A stretch of DNA of 64,000 bases from the IMG/VR virus record IMGVR_UViG_3300032236_001082, positions 48,159 to 112,158 of that record. The stretch is one strand, 5' to 3'. Shown one piece after another: positions 38,394 to 47,900 of this stretch. Each line of letters starts with the position of its first letter. The stretch's first letter is position 1. The stretch comes from a virus. Below the pieces are notes generated by a model. That model ran no database searches and had not been told where the DNA came from. It was given only the letters and a program-made list of their open reading frames with translations. A program made the position numbers and the translations under genes.

Positions 38394-38657
38394 TTACTTA
38401 GTAGCGTTCAACTTTGCTGTCACAGCAGATGTTGCCTGCTCTGCAACGATACCGAATGCTGGATCCTTCTTGTTGACAAAACGCAAGATTACTGGGACTA
38501 ATGAACCCCAAAGAGCGTTTGCTACAAGTGCCCACTGTGCACCCTTAAAGTTAACAACCGAAACATGGCTTGTGCTTGATACGATTGTTGCTGCTGCAAT
38601 AACCTGACCGAGCAAGTTACGAGCATATGATGCGATTAATGCTTGATTAATCTTCAT
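38394..38657 (-). CDS. Small hydrophobic protein, possible holin-like
   Basis: The start at 38657 (MKINQALIASYARNLL) follows an AAAGGAGA site and avoids running into the phosphoesterase gene. The 87-residue product has one clear helix (LLGQVIAAATIVSS) and ANALWGSLVPVILRFVNKKDPAFG, a pattern seen in small actinophage membrane proteins. It lies outside the lysis block. Confidence 0.5.
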   Translation of the reverse strand: MKINQALIASYARNLLGQVIAAATIVSSTSHVSVVNFKGAQWALVANALWGSLVPVILRFVNKKDPAFGIVAEQATSAVTAKLNATK

Positions 38658-38670
38658 TATTTTGTCTCCT

Positions 38671-39474
38671 TTAGACACTAAATAGTTTCCCGTCAACATA
38701 ACATGTATAGTCTGGGGAAATTTCCACTATCTGAACATGAGGATGTGTTCCATTCTCAATATGTGCGATAGCGAAACCTTTTTGCCAATTGTGGTTCTGT
38801 GTATACTTCATACCAGAACTCTTTTCGTCACACATGTGACCAATCTCATAACCACGAATTGTTCTTCCCCCTGTTGCAACTGGAAGCTCGTATGTTTGAA
38901 AATGTGAGGCAATTCTGTGCGAGTGACCTCTAATTAATGAAATTTGCAAATCATCAATATCTTTTCTTACGGCACCAGTGTCAGCAATTGAAAGACCATG
39001 ATGAACATGAATATCTCCAAAACGATGTCTTGGTAACTCGTTATAATAAATATAATCATAACCCAAAGAGTCTAAAGACCATAATGATTCTGGTGTAATG
39101 TCTTTGGCATAATCTGGAAGCTTCTTGTCAATGTAATCAAAGATTCTTATATCATGGTTTCCCAGCGCAGAAAATAGCTGTGCGTCTGGCAACATCTCTC
39201 TAGTCTTGGCATAAAAATCTCTAGCACCCTTTGCCTCATGCCTCATCATCGGCACAATAAGATCTTTGCTATCGTCTTTATGCAATTGTAAAAATTCGGC
39301 AGATCTGCCTTCTGTGTACTTGCTGTAGCAAGCTTGATCGTCAGTGTCGCCCAAATAATCAACAACATCTGGTTTGAACCATTTCATAACTTTAAACCAA
39401 AGCTCAATAGCTTTGTCGTCTTGATATGGAAACTGCTGGTCGGATGAAAGCATCCACTTTAAATCATTAGTCAA
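38671..39474 (-). CDS. Calcineurin-like metallophosphoesterase
   Basis: The TTG start follows AAAGG by 7 bp. The 267-residue protein has SSDQQFPYQD, DYLGDTDD, SALGNHDIR, HVHHGLS and RGHSHR blocks, the five metal-binding motifs of the family. It may hydrolyse a nucleotide, a phosphoprotein or nucleic acid ends. It begins the replication module in transcription order. Confidence 0.8.
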   Translation of the reverse strand: MTNDLKWMLSSDQQFPYQDDKAIELWFKVMKWFKPDVVDYLGDTDDQACYSKYTEGRSAEFLQLHKDDSKDLIVPMMRHEAKGARDFYAKTREMLPDAQLFSALGNHDIRIFDYIDKKLPDYAKDITPESLWSLDSLGYDYIYYNELPRHRFGDIHVHHGLSIADTGAVRKDIDDLQISLIRGHSHRIASHFQTYELPVATGGRTIRGYEIGHMCDEKSSGMKYTQNHNWQKGFAIAHIENGTHPHVQIVEISPDYTCYVDGKLFSV

Positions 39475-39496
39475 TTAATAACCTTTCAAGTTATCT

Positions 39497-39512
39497 AATA
39501 ATGTACATTATT
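39497..39512. promoter_or_regulatory. 16-bp perfect palindrome
   Basis: AATAATGTACATTATT lies in the 43-bp spacer between the 64-aa coiled-coil gene and the phosphoesterase. It has no U-run on the coding side, so it may be an operator site for a dimeric regulator. Confidence 0.45.
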
Positions 39513-39517
39513 GGTTT

Positions 39518-39712
39518 TTATTTTGCAACTGCTTGTTTTGTTGCTTTGGTTAAACTTTCGCTGTAGTCAGACGCAGCTTGTTCTTTAGATTCTTTTTCAT
39601 TCATTAGCATTGTTATTTCAGCTCTTAATACCGCTATTTGAGTTTCATAATTTGAAACTAACTCACCCATACGTTGTTGTAGGGCGGTAATTACTAATTC
39701 CGCTTTATCCAT
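39518..39712 (-). CDS. Small coiled-coil protein, 64 aa
   Basis: The protein is one long helix with heptads (VLRAEITMLMNEKESKEQ). It is similar in style to the next gene upstream; both follow the oxygenase cassette. Possibly a structural or assembly factor; unknown family. Confidence 0.5.
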   Translation of the reverse strand: MDKAELVITALQQRMGELVSNYETQIAVLRAEITMLMNEKESKEQAASDYSESLTKATKQAVAK

Positions 39713-39724
39713 TTATATTATTCC

Positions 39725-39964
39725 TTATGCTCCTGGTGTTGGATCCGACAACTTTAATGAAGACAGCTCTGCTTGCAAAACAGCCATCTGAGCATTTGCA
39801 TCGCTAAGTTGATTATTTAACGACATAATTGTCTCTGGGTTAGGAGATGCTACTGCTTGTGCTTCTCTTAAGCTGAGCTGAATGTTGTACATAGCATATC
39901 CCAAGTTCTTAATATGCTGATCTAAAATAGTAGATTTTTCCAAGTCTGATAGTTCTATTGACAT
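39725..39964 (-). CDS. Small coiled-coil protein, 79 aa
   Basis: Helical heptads (LNNQLSDANAQMAVLQAEL) follow a short N-terminal region and the protein ends LKLSDPTPGA. A TCCTCC-type ribosome binding site complement precedes the start. It directly follows the oxygenase cassette. Confidence 0.5.
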   Translation of the reverse strand: MSIELSDLEKSTILDQHIKNLGYAMYNIQLSLREAQAVASPNPETIMSLNNQLSDANAQMAVLQAELSSLKLSDPTPGA

Positions 39965-39976
39965 TTTTCCTCCATA

Positions 39977-40516
39977 TTACTCTATGATACCATCATTTCT
40001 ATTATAAATGAAGCACTGGATGGTTATTCTAAACCTATCGGTTGTTTTGACTGGGGCTGTTCCATGATCCAGCCCGCCTTCATTTACTGTGCACAAATTA
40101 AAGGATGGTAGGATAGCTTTCCACTCTTCCCCATCTTGCCACATAAACATACCGCCATCATCATATTCCCAAACCCTGTTTAAATAGACAGTAACAGCTT
40201 TGCCAAAATGGTTATCGGTATGCCTTGGGATATAGGAATCTTTTGTCCAAACATATAAATTTGCCACACTGACTGGCATATGTTTATTTGGATCAAATAT
40301 ATTTGCTGCCTCCAGTGCACTTTCAAATTTACCAAGATCTTCTTTATTCATTTCAATTACAAATACAGAAGTACTGTCGTCTCTAGCATCTATAGGCCAA
40401 GCCCAATTTGATGACACCCTCGTTATTTCTGTGTTTTTACCATACATAACATCATTTGCGTAATTATAAAGCTTGTCAGCAAAATCTTCATCAAGTAAAT
40501 TTTTATAGATCAGCAT
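39977..40516 (-). CDS. 2OG-Fe(II) oxygenase in fibre-linked cassette
   Basis: The ATG at 40516 has an AGAGG site and overlaps the previous stop. The 179-residue protein has PRHTDNH (His99, Asp101), VYLNRVWEYDDGG, GLDHGT (His151) and DRFRITIQ (Arg161). It is the last gene of the coupled cassette that begins with the PPG-repeat fibre. Prolyl or asparaginyl hydroxylation is possible; substrate not shown. Confidence 0.8.
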   Translation of the reverse strand: MLIYKNLLDEDFADKLYNYANDVMYGKNTEITRVSSNWAWPIDARDDSTSVFVIEMNKEDLGKFESALEAANIFDPNKHMPVSVANLYVWTKDSYIPRHTDNHFGKAVTVYLNRVWEYDDGGMFMWQDGEEWKAILPSFNLCTVNEGGLDHGTAPVKTTDRFRITIQCFIYNRNDGIIE

Positions 40517-41066
40517 ACTTGCCTCTTTTGCCATCTTTCCTATAATTTTTCTTATCAATGGAATAAGCTATACCTGCTCTTGGAACCGTTAAACTTTTAA
40601 CCCCGTGTTTCATGGAGTCTGGAAGAAATATCACATCGCCAGGATTTAATGTATAACTAACTTCTGTTCCATCAAAACGAAACACAGTCCAATAAGTTTC
40701 TCCAACACAGCTCCAATGAATTTGCTCACATGGATCTTCATGTGGTCCCAAGCCACTTCCTTCGCCTAGAACTTCTGTCATAATAATGGCTGGCTCATCC
40801 CATAATGTATCTCCCCATACTTCATAGAGATTTGATCTAAAATAAGAAAAAGCTTCGTTATCAGAAAGAATTGGCGATCCGTCATAATCAAAACTAATAG
40901 AAAGCTTAAAGTCATACTCCCAACGAGTATCAACAGCAACTTTAGATTTTTCTCTAAAGTCTAAAAATTCATCAAAAGACACAACATTTGGAAAAGCGTT
41001 CCTAAAAACAAACTCTTCTTGTCCGTCTTTTACTTCATTAAATTTATCTATAAATTCTTTATTCAT
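40503..41066 (-). CDS. JmjC/cupin-like 2OG oxygenase
   Basis: The start at 41066 overlaps the GT61 stop. The 187-residue protein has GLGPHEDPCEQIHWS with His109 and Asp111, LNPGDVIFLPDSMKHGV with His154, and Arg163. The longer cupin-type loop and PGDVIFLP are typical of JmjC-related hydroxylases, different from the neighbouring P4H-like enzymes. Protein hydroxylation is the usual role of such enzymes. It sits between GT61 and another oxygenase. Confidence 0.72.
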   Translation of the reverse strand: MNKEFIDKFNEVKDGQEEFVFRNAFPNVVSFDEFLDFREKSKVAVDTRWEYDFKLSISFDYDGSPILSDNEAFSYFRSNLYEVWGDTLWDEPAIIMTEVLGEGSGLGPHEDPCEQIHWSCVGETYWTVFRFDGTEVSYTLNPGDVIFLPDSMKHGVKSLTVPRAGIAYSIDKKNYRKDGKRGKYADL

Positions 41067-42030
41067 TAATATTCCAATACTTTTCTGACACTTCAGCATA
41101 TACCTGGCTGTAGCTTTCCTTATTATACATCTCTATAAATTTAAAATCAGTATTTGAAACAGCATAAGAATCTAACTCGTGCTTATAAGAATAGTTAATC
41201 TCTGATTTAATTAAATAAAACTTTGTAGATTCTTTGGCAAATATTCCATTTAAAAATGCTGTGCCTGCTATGCCAGCTATATGGGTTGCATTATACATAT
41301 AAGATGCTTGCTCTACAACAGTCTTCCCGCTCATTTCAAGCACTTCATAGCCTTCAGATTTAAAGAAATTTTCTATAGCATCATGATAGAACATTGGTGC
41401 ATGCCTTAATGGGTCTTCACCATTATTAAATTTTTCAATTAATTCACTTCTTTTTTTCCTGCTTAAAAATATTTTTTTAGGTAAAGATTGATCTTCTTTT
41501 AATTTACTGGAGTAGTATGTTTTCAGCTCTTTGTTTATTAATTCATTGTCATGCTGGAATAAATCTTTAAATATATAATTATCTATTTTTAATCCTGGAA
41601 CAAATCTTGATGAATAAAAAAAAGTAATTAAATTTTCAAATACTATTTCTGTATTAAAAAATTCTTCTGGGGTCATAACAATATCTTTATCTAATTTAAA
41701 AAGATTTAAAGATTCTTTTCCAATTACACTAAAACTATTTGAGTCATGAGCATTGCTTGGTAAGACTTGATTTAACCAAAGTATATTAATATCTGGATCT
41801 ATATTATTTTTATAATACAACATTGGACCAATACTTTCTTGCAAGTAGTGTCCATAATAATAAGGATTTGCAATTACCATCCATTTGCCAGATAAGTGCT
41901 TATTACTTTTACCTTTATTTATTATAAGATTTTTAAATGTATAAATAGGACCGATGCCTTGATGTTTTTCAATACTCATCCCGTCATAGTTTGGATATTC
42001 CAGACCAGCTGCACCGACTATTTCATGCAT
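41059..42030 (-). CDS. GT61-type glycosyltransferase
   Basis: The 323-residue protein has the DUF563/GT61 layout: YYYGHYLQESIGPMLYY near 56-72, KIFLSRKKRS near 187-196, FKSEGYEVLEM followed by VVEQASYMYNATHIAGIAGTA near 240-260, and C-terminal LIKSEINYSYKH. GT61 enzymes in animals and plants add GlcNAc, xylose or arabinose to proteins or polysaccharides; bacterial members act in surface glycans. It follows the P4H-like gene by 2 bp, so both are probably translated together and may act on one target. Confidence 0.8.
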   Translation of the reverse strand: MHEIVGAAGLEYPNYDGMSIEKHQGIGPIYTFKNLIINKGKSNKHLSGKWMVIANPYYYGHYLQESIGPMLYYKNNIDPDINILWLNQVLPSNAHDSNSFSVIGKESLNLFKLDKDIVMTPEEFFNTEIVFENLITFFYSSRFVPGLKIDNYIFKDLFQHDNELINKELKTYYSSKLKEDQSLPKKIFLSRKKRSELIEKFNNGEDPLRHAPMFYHDAIENFFKSEGYEVLEMSGKTVVEQASYMYNATHIAGIAGTAFLNGIFAKESTKFYLIKSEINYSYKHELDSYAVSNTDFKFIEMYNKESYSQVYAEVSEKYWNINE

Positions 42031-42032
42031 TT

Positions 42033-42638
42033 TTAATCAAGCCAACTTACTACAGCATATCTATGTCCATTATAAACATTATTTACTGAGTGGTTATATA
42101 CATAAGAAGATGGGAATACCAATAGATCATTGGCTTTAGGTTTATATATGACTCCAAATCTAGGAAAAATAATTTCTCCGCCGTCGTAATCATCGTTTAA
42201 ATAATAAATTACAGAAACAGTTCTTGGAAATTCTAAACAATCATCCAAATGATTTCTAAAGTATTCTCCTTCTCCATAATTTAAAATACTCCATAAATCA
42301 TGCGATCTAGTCTCTACACCAAAATCACCCTTGTAATGTTCTTCTACTGGGGTGAAGTATTTGTACATAACAGAGCCAAGTTTTATTTGTAAATCTTCCC
42401 ATTTATCTTTTCCAGTTTCTGGCGGGTTTTTGGAAAGCTCGTATGGAATTCCAGAAGTCTTTAACTTTCTAACGTGATAATCAACTATGTTGTATCCATC
42501 ACTTATTATCATGGGCTCCCCCCATTGAAAATTTTCTGATTCAAACAAAGATCTTATTTCTTTGTACTGTTCATCAAAATTATCAATAACATTTTGATAC
42601 ACACGAAGGCCAGGGCCTATCTCTTTATATTCCATCAT
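42033..42638 (-). CDS. 2OG-Fe(II) oxygenase, prolyl 4-hydroxylase-like
   Basis: Start chosen at 42638 because the longer frame is only the antiphase reading of the PPGFF repeat. The 201-residue protein has FRNHLDD (His130, Asp132), YLNDDYDGGEIIFPRFG, KPKANDLLVFPSS, YNHSVN (His183) and Arg193. It overlaps the end of the PPG-repeat fibre gene, the most direct hint of a substrate among the nine oxygenases. Confidence 0.82.
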   Translation of the reverse strand: MMEYKEIGPGLRVYQNVIDNFDEQYKEIRSLFESENFQWGEPMIISDGYNIVDYHVRKLKTSGIPYELSKNPPETGKDKWEDLQIKLGSVMYKYFTPVEEHYKGDFGVETRSHDLWSILNYGEGEYFRNHLDDCLEFPRTVSVIYYLNDDYDGGEIIFPRFGVIYKPKANDLLVFPSSYVYNHSVNNVYNGHRYAVVSWLD

Positions 42639-44982
42639 TTTCATCCATTTCTTGTTGTATAATTTCATCAATAATTTCAGATCCTGGCACAGGAAATACC
42701 GCAAAGCCTGGAGGGCTGAAGAACCCTGGTGGCGCAAAGAACCCTGGTGGGGTGAAGAACCCTGGCGGGGTAAAAAAACCTGGTGGGGTAAAGAACCCTG
42801 GTGGGGTGAAGAACCCTGGTGGGGTGAAGAACCCTGGTGGCGCAAAGAACCCTGGTGGGGTGAATGTACCTGGGTAGACAACAAAGCTTGGTGGTGGAGA
42901 AACCGCAGGTGTGACCGCAGGTGTGACCGCAGGTGTGACAGAAGTAACTGATGGAGTTACCGCTGGAGAAACGTTTCCTCCTCCTGGGTATACAACAAAG
43001 CTTGGTGGTGGAGAAACCGCAGGAACTACGGCTGGAGTGACGGCTGTAACAGCTGGTGTAACGGATGTTACAGAAGGTGTAACAGCACCAGGATTTGGTC
43101 CACCACCAGGATAAACAATTCCTGTTACAGATGGCGTGACAGATGTAACGGCTGGGGTAACGGCTGTGACAGCAGGCGTAACAGATGCTGCTGCTGATGC
43201 AATGATTGTACTACTGTAATAGTAATGTGTAGTTCCTGATAAATCAACAACAGTATCTCTAACTGCAAAAATGTATGGAGGGTATGCTGCATCTAGTGGC
43301 ATAACTACATAATATCCGCTAGTGTCTAGTGGCACTCCCGACCCACTGTTTGGTGTAAAAGTATTTCCAACCAATGCTGAAGTAACGCTAGCATAATTTT
43401 GATAAGTTCCACCACTCCAAGTTATAGCAGTTCCTACAACACCAGATCCTTGAATTGTTGGAGAAGAAGACTGTGACAAAACTGGCGGGACAACACTAAT
43501 ATCATTTGATTGTGTAGACAAAGAGCCATAAGCGTTTGTAGCAGTTACAGTACAATGCACACCAAAGTTTGGATAAAGACTATGAAAATTAGGTGCAAAT
43601 GTATAACTGCTTGATGTAGCTCCTGGCAATGGTTTGTATACATATCCAGTTGGGCTAAAGTAGTACCATTGATAGGTATAAGTAATAGGAGTTGCCCCAC
43701 TATATGTGCCAGGACTTACTGTGGCAGTAGCACCTTCATAAACAGTGCTTGGTGACGCAACTGGGGCTGATATTAAAGTTAATTGCGGACTAGTTCCATC
43801 CATAACTGAAACGATATCGGTATAAGCTACGACACCATTGTTTCCAGTAGCTACTGGGTTATTAGCTGTTACCTTACAAAGTAAACCAAAATTTTTAAAT
43901 AAAGAATTAAAATTCCATGGAGGAGAATAAGAACTTGTATAGGCTCCAATACTTTGATAGGTAAGATCACTTTGTCTAAGGTACTGCCAATCATACGACA
44001 GTGTTATTGGCGCATCTCCCGTCCAAGTTCCACCATTTGTACTAAAAGTTGTTATTCCTGCAGTTGGATCTACTCCACTAGGGGTATATGTTATAGAAGG
44101 TTTAGTTTTATTTACTGGAATTGAAGACGCTGTAAACAATCCATAATTTGTAGTTAAAGAAATACCCTGAGTTAAACCAGAAAAATCTGTACCTGAATTA
44201 AATTGAGTTTCTACAGCATAAAAATACATACCACTATTTGTTGGGTCTTGTCCTAAATCAAAGTTTGCTATAGAGCCATAACTTGTTCCGTCTGAGGACT
44301 CATAGCTAATTTGACTAATTGTTTGATATACAGTTCCACCTGTTGTTCCAGGGGAAGAACTTCTATACAAAGTTATTGTTGATCTTGTAGTATCTGGAAG
44401 ATAGCCAGCAGATGAATCCCAGGTAGAGTTGTATTGAAGTATATTTAAAATTTTTGTAAATGATGCACTGATGCTACGTGGTGGATTTCTATGCACAAAT
44501 ATTTGAATTGGTAGTGAGTTATCATCTCCAATAATATCTGTTGTTGTGGTATTAGCTTGAATATCAAACGTAATATAAGTTCCATCATAGTTAAAACTAG
44601 ATGTACTTAAAGGAATGTTTACTGGGTTATTATAAGTTCCAGTGTCGCATGCAACGCCTAATTGATTAGGAATTGGAGAAGAAAAAACGGTGTACTGATA
44701 GTTTGTTATAACATATCCGTTTGGAACCCAAACACCTTTTTGCCCATAAAGGCTTGTGCTGGTTATTATGATATCATTTCTGGCGTATGCTGTTGCGCCA
44801 TCTGATGCTGAAGTAGAAAAATAAGGAGATGTTGTAGTATAAGGTCCTGATTTTGGCCAGAATTGAACCCAACCTTTTGCAGCCTTTACAAATCCTTTTT
44901 TAACTTTTGCCCAGCCAGAATCGGTTTTTACTTTAAAATTGGTAACGTTTTGCCAGCTACCGCCATTAACTCTTAAACCCAT
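42625..44982 (-). CDS. Tail fibre-like protein with Ig-like domains and PPGFF repeats
   Basis: The 785-residue protein begins MGLRVNGGSWQNVTNFKVK with KGFVKAAKGWVQFWP, a common opening of phage tail-tip appendages, continues with beta-rich domains (KPSITYTPSGVDPTAG, SPSTVYEGATATVSPGTYSG), then Val/Thr/Pro repeats (VTPAVTSVTPAV) with two copies of PPPSFVVYPG, and ends with nine PPGFF-type units and a short acidic tail. The beta domains suggest receptor or glycan contact. PPG triplets are the classical substrate context of prolyl hydroxylases. Confidence 0.7.
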   Translation of the reverse strand: MGLRVNGGSWQNVTNFKVKTDSGWAKVKKGFVKAAKGWVQFWPKSGPYTTTSPYFSTSASDGATAYARNDIIITSTSLYGQKGVWVPNGYVITNYQYTVFSSPIPNQLGVACDTGTYNNPVNIPLSTSSFNYDGTYITFDIQANTTTTDIIGDDNSLPIQIFVHRNPPRSISASFTKILNILQYNSTWDSSAGYLPDTTRSTITLYRSSSPGTTGGTVYQTISQISYESSDGTSYGSIANFDLGQDPTNSGMYFYAVETQFNSGTDFSGLTQGISLTTNYGLFTASSIPVNKTKPSITYTPSGVDPTAGITTFSTNGGTWTGDAPITLSYDWQYLRQSDLTYQSIGAYTSSYSPPWNFNSLFKNFGLLCKVTANNPVATGNNGVVAYTDIVSVMDGTSPQLTLISAPVASPSTVYEGATATVSPGTYSGATPITYTYQWYYFSPTGYVYKPLPGATSSSYTFAPNFHSLYPNFGVHCTVTATNAYGSLSTQSNDISVVPPVLSQSSSPTIQGSGVVGTAITWSGGTYQNYASVTSALVGNTFTPNSGSGVPLDTSGYYVVMPLDAAYPPYIFAVRDTVVDLSGTTHYYYSSTIIASAAASVTPAVTAVTPAVTSVTPSVTGIVYPGGGPNPGAVTPSVTSVTPAVTAVTPAVVPAVSPPPSFVVYPGGGNVSPAVTPSVTSVTPAVTPAVTPAVSPPPSFVVYPGTFTPPGFFAPPGFFTPPGFFTPPGFFTPPGFFTPPGFFTPPGFFAPPGFFSPPGFAVFPVPGSEIIDEIIQQEMDENDGI
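42703..42860 (-). repeat. 18-bp tandem repeat encoding PPGFF(T/A/S)
   Basis: About nine copies of an 18-bp unit, each encoding Pro-Pro-Gly-Phe-Phe plus Thr, Ala or Ser, at the C-terminus of the fibre. Units differ at a few positions only. The frame is kept, so copy number can vary without breaking the gene. Confidence 0.85.
42870..43195 (-). repeat. VTPAV repeats with duplicated PPPSFVVYPG segment
   Basis: Direct repeats encode VTPAVT(S/A)VTPAV blocks. A segment of about 36 bp encoding SPPPSFVVYPG occurs twice (near 42870-42908 and 42987-43023). Low-complexity, probably a flexible or fibrous linker. Confidence 0.75.
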
Positions 44983-44991
44983 TTTATTCCT

Positions 44992-47900
44992 TTAGTATGT
45001 TACGTACAGGTCTCCAACAAAGCCTGTACCCGTTGAACCAACTGCTGGACCCGATCCGCTGTTTACATAAATATTTCTAACGAAGCCTATCGTTCCTACT
45101 ATATCAGTTGCGTTTCTAACTCTCATGTTACCATTTAAATAAATATATCCATTAGGACTATTTCCTATAATAACGTCACTACTGTCCAAGTATATCACGC
45201 CAGTACTTATAGCTGCAAATGATTGTCCAACTACCTGCTGAGTAATTACTCCATTATTATCCGCATGGTTCCAAATAGTTGAAGACCCATCTGGATCTAT
45301 AGAAATAAGCGGAACTGCTCCTCTGCCTTGATTGCTACCAAAAACTTGAAAAGCTTTTGCTGTACTTAATACGGTGTATCCATTAGATGTAATTTGTCCG
45401 TTACCAAAAGAAGTAGTAGTATCAATAGCAGCTGCAGAAGCTGAGGTTTGATTAATTACTCCTCCACTGTTAGATGCACTGAATGTAACCAAAGAACCTA
45501 AAGCGGATGATCCAGCAGAATATGTCTGCAATTGAGCTCCTGCTGAATCTAAAGAAACATAAGAGTTAGATCCTTTAGATCTTAAATAGCTACTTGTGAT
45601 TGTCCAACCAGTAGTATCACTTCCTATGTAACCTTCAGTTGCAGTTACTTTACCCTTTATTGTGGCAGAACTTGCTGTTACATTACCAAGATGATCCACA
45701 AAGAACTTAGGTATTGTATCTAAAGCTCCTACGCTTATTGCATAACCATTTGAAGTGGAAGACCCGCCATAAATTCTAACACCATAATTATTTTGCGTTG
45801 CATTATAATCAGTTGGATAAGCAGTTATAGTTCCATTTGCAGAGCTTAATTCTAGCTGACCAGAATATATCTTTCCAGCTTTAACAATCCATGCTCCTGA
45901 TGCTCCAGATAAACTTCCAAGATAAGCAGAGTTTGTAGCAAGGGTAACTCCATCTTCTCCTATAGGGCTAGATGATATTTGTGTTGTTACTGTTGAGCCA
46001 TTTGGAGATGCTATGATACCCGCACCACCCATTTTTACATAAGCACTTCCTGGGCCATTTACAATTAAATAACCAGAAGATCCAATGGTAACGCTGCTGT
46101 TAAAATTAGAAGCTTGATTGACTGTTATGGAACCAGTAATGGTTGCTTTGCTTGCAGTGATGCTTCCATCTCCATAAACATAAAATCCAGTGCCTGCACT
46201 AATTAATGTGTCTGAGCCAACGCCACTACCTATAATTTGGATGTTTCTTGCTACTACTGCTCCACCTGGTGTTACTGTAAACTTAGCTTGTGAGTCACCA
46301 CCGCTTGTTGCAGACCCCGCCCAAAATGAATATGTGCCAGTAGCAGACATTCCTACGTAGTTTGAAGCAGATCCTAATGTATTTTGGATCTGAGTACTGT
46401 TGATTGACCAATCGGCAATTTTTGCATTAGTAGTTTCAAATGTATAACTAGATGCTCCTGGGTTTGTAATTATTGCAGTTGACGCTGGGGTTGAAGCTGT
46501 TGAACCATAATCAAAAGCAAATATACCAGAATAAGCTGATGTGCCATCTGGACCTTTATTGCCTGAAGGACCCAATACAATTCTTGAGCCTGTTGTTGCA
46601 CTATTGCCAACAAATATTGATCCGCCACCACCAATTTGCACAGCATTTTGAATAACAGATATTGATGGGTTTGTTGGAGTAACTTGATATACTATAGAAT
46701 TTTGCGAAGGAGAATCGTAAATATCATAGTATCTTAAAATCAAATAACCAGTTGCATATAAATTATCGAATACGCTTGCTGGGCCTGTGCCTGAATAAAC
46801 CAAAGACTGCATGTGATAATTGCCAGCTGCTTGCTGAGTTAAATTGTTGTTGACCGTAATCGTATATGGGCCAGAACCAGTTATAGAGGTAACCCAAGTA
46901 TTTGTAGGAATACCAGTTCCAGTTATTGGATATCCAACATAGGTATTTACAGTCTTACCAGTTGGTAATGTAAATCCGCCATTTTCCATTGAAATTGAAT
47001 TAACAACAAAAGTTTTTTGACCAGACGCTCCACCAGAAGCAAATGTTGCATCCATATAATCTGGCATGTCAACTGTTGCGAATGATCCAGTTGGGTCAAT
47101 AAAGAATTGATATACTTCACCATAAGATGCGCCAGTTGTTCCAAGAGCAAACTGTACGTTATAACCATCAATTACATTTGTGATAGTTGCTACTGGCACT
47201 ACCGATCCTATAGAACTAGTTCTGCTAAATGTAGTTATATTCTGAACAGTAGAGCTTTCTGTTCCATACTGGGATTGCAAAACAAACGTTCCGCTATAAG
47301 ATTTATAGTATTGTCCAAACTGTGCGAATATTAAATTCTTAGGGATTGTAAATGATGTTTCTGTTTTACTTGCTATAGTGTGATAAAAGAAGCCAGATAG
47401 ATTATTAGCTGCAGTTGGAACTAATTTAACTTTAACTGTTACTGGTTTATTTAAATCTGAATCTACTATAGAGGGAAGTGTATAGGTTACTACTACATCA
47501 TCTCCCGCCCCGTTATTTGAAAATGATGCTGAGACATTAGTGGCATTTGCTGGTGGTAAATTGTTTGCTGGAAGCAGAGCAGTTGGTGTTGCTTCTACGT
47601 AATTTGAATAAGCAGACTTTGCACCAGTTGTTTCCATGAACCAAGCTCTTACATATCTATGAGCCCCGTCTGCAGCAAATACAGAAGCTGGGCTTATGGT
47701 CTTTGGCTCTCCTACCTGAACCCAACCAACGCTTGATGCAGCAGCAGCTGTGTCCACCTGAGCAGATGTCAATCCAGTGGTCGGGTAAACAAACTCTTGA
47801 ATGATTTCAGATAAAAAATTGCCATTTGGAGTAGCTTTTGCTGCGTCTATATTTGTTGTAGTAATTATGTAAGAAGATGTTGCATCTGCTTCTGTGATTA

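Noticed and set aside
42703-42860. Regular 18-bp repeats that could look like a CRISPR array
   Set aside because: Units are contiguous with no spacers, keep reading frame and encode PPGFF units of a fibre gene.
42639-42884. N-terminal extension of the 42033 oxygenase (His/Gln/Ser-rich repeats)
   Set aside because: It is the out-of-phase reading of the fibre PPGFF repeat; oxygenase homology begins only after 42638.
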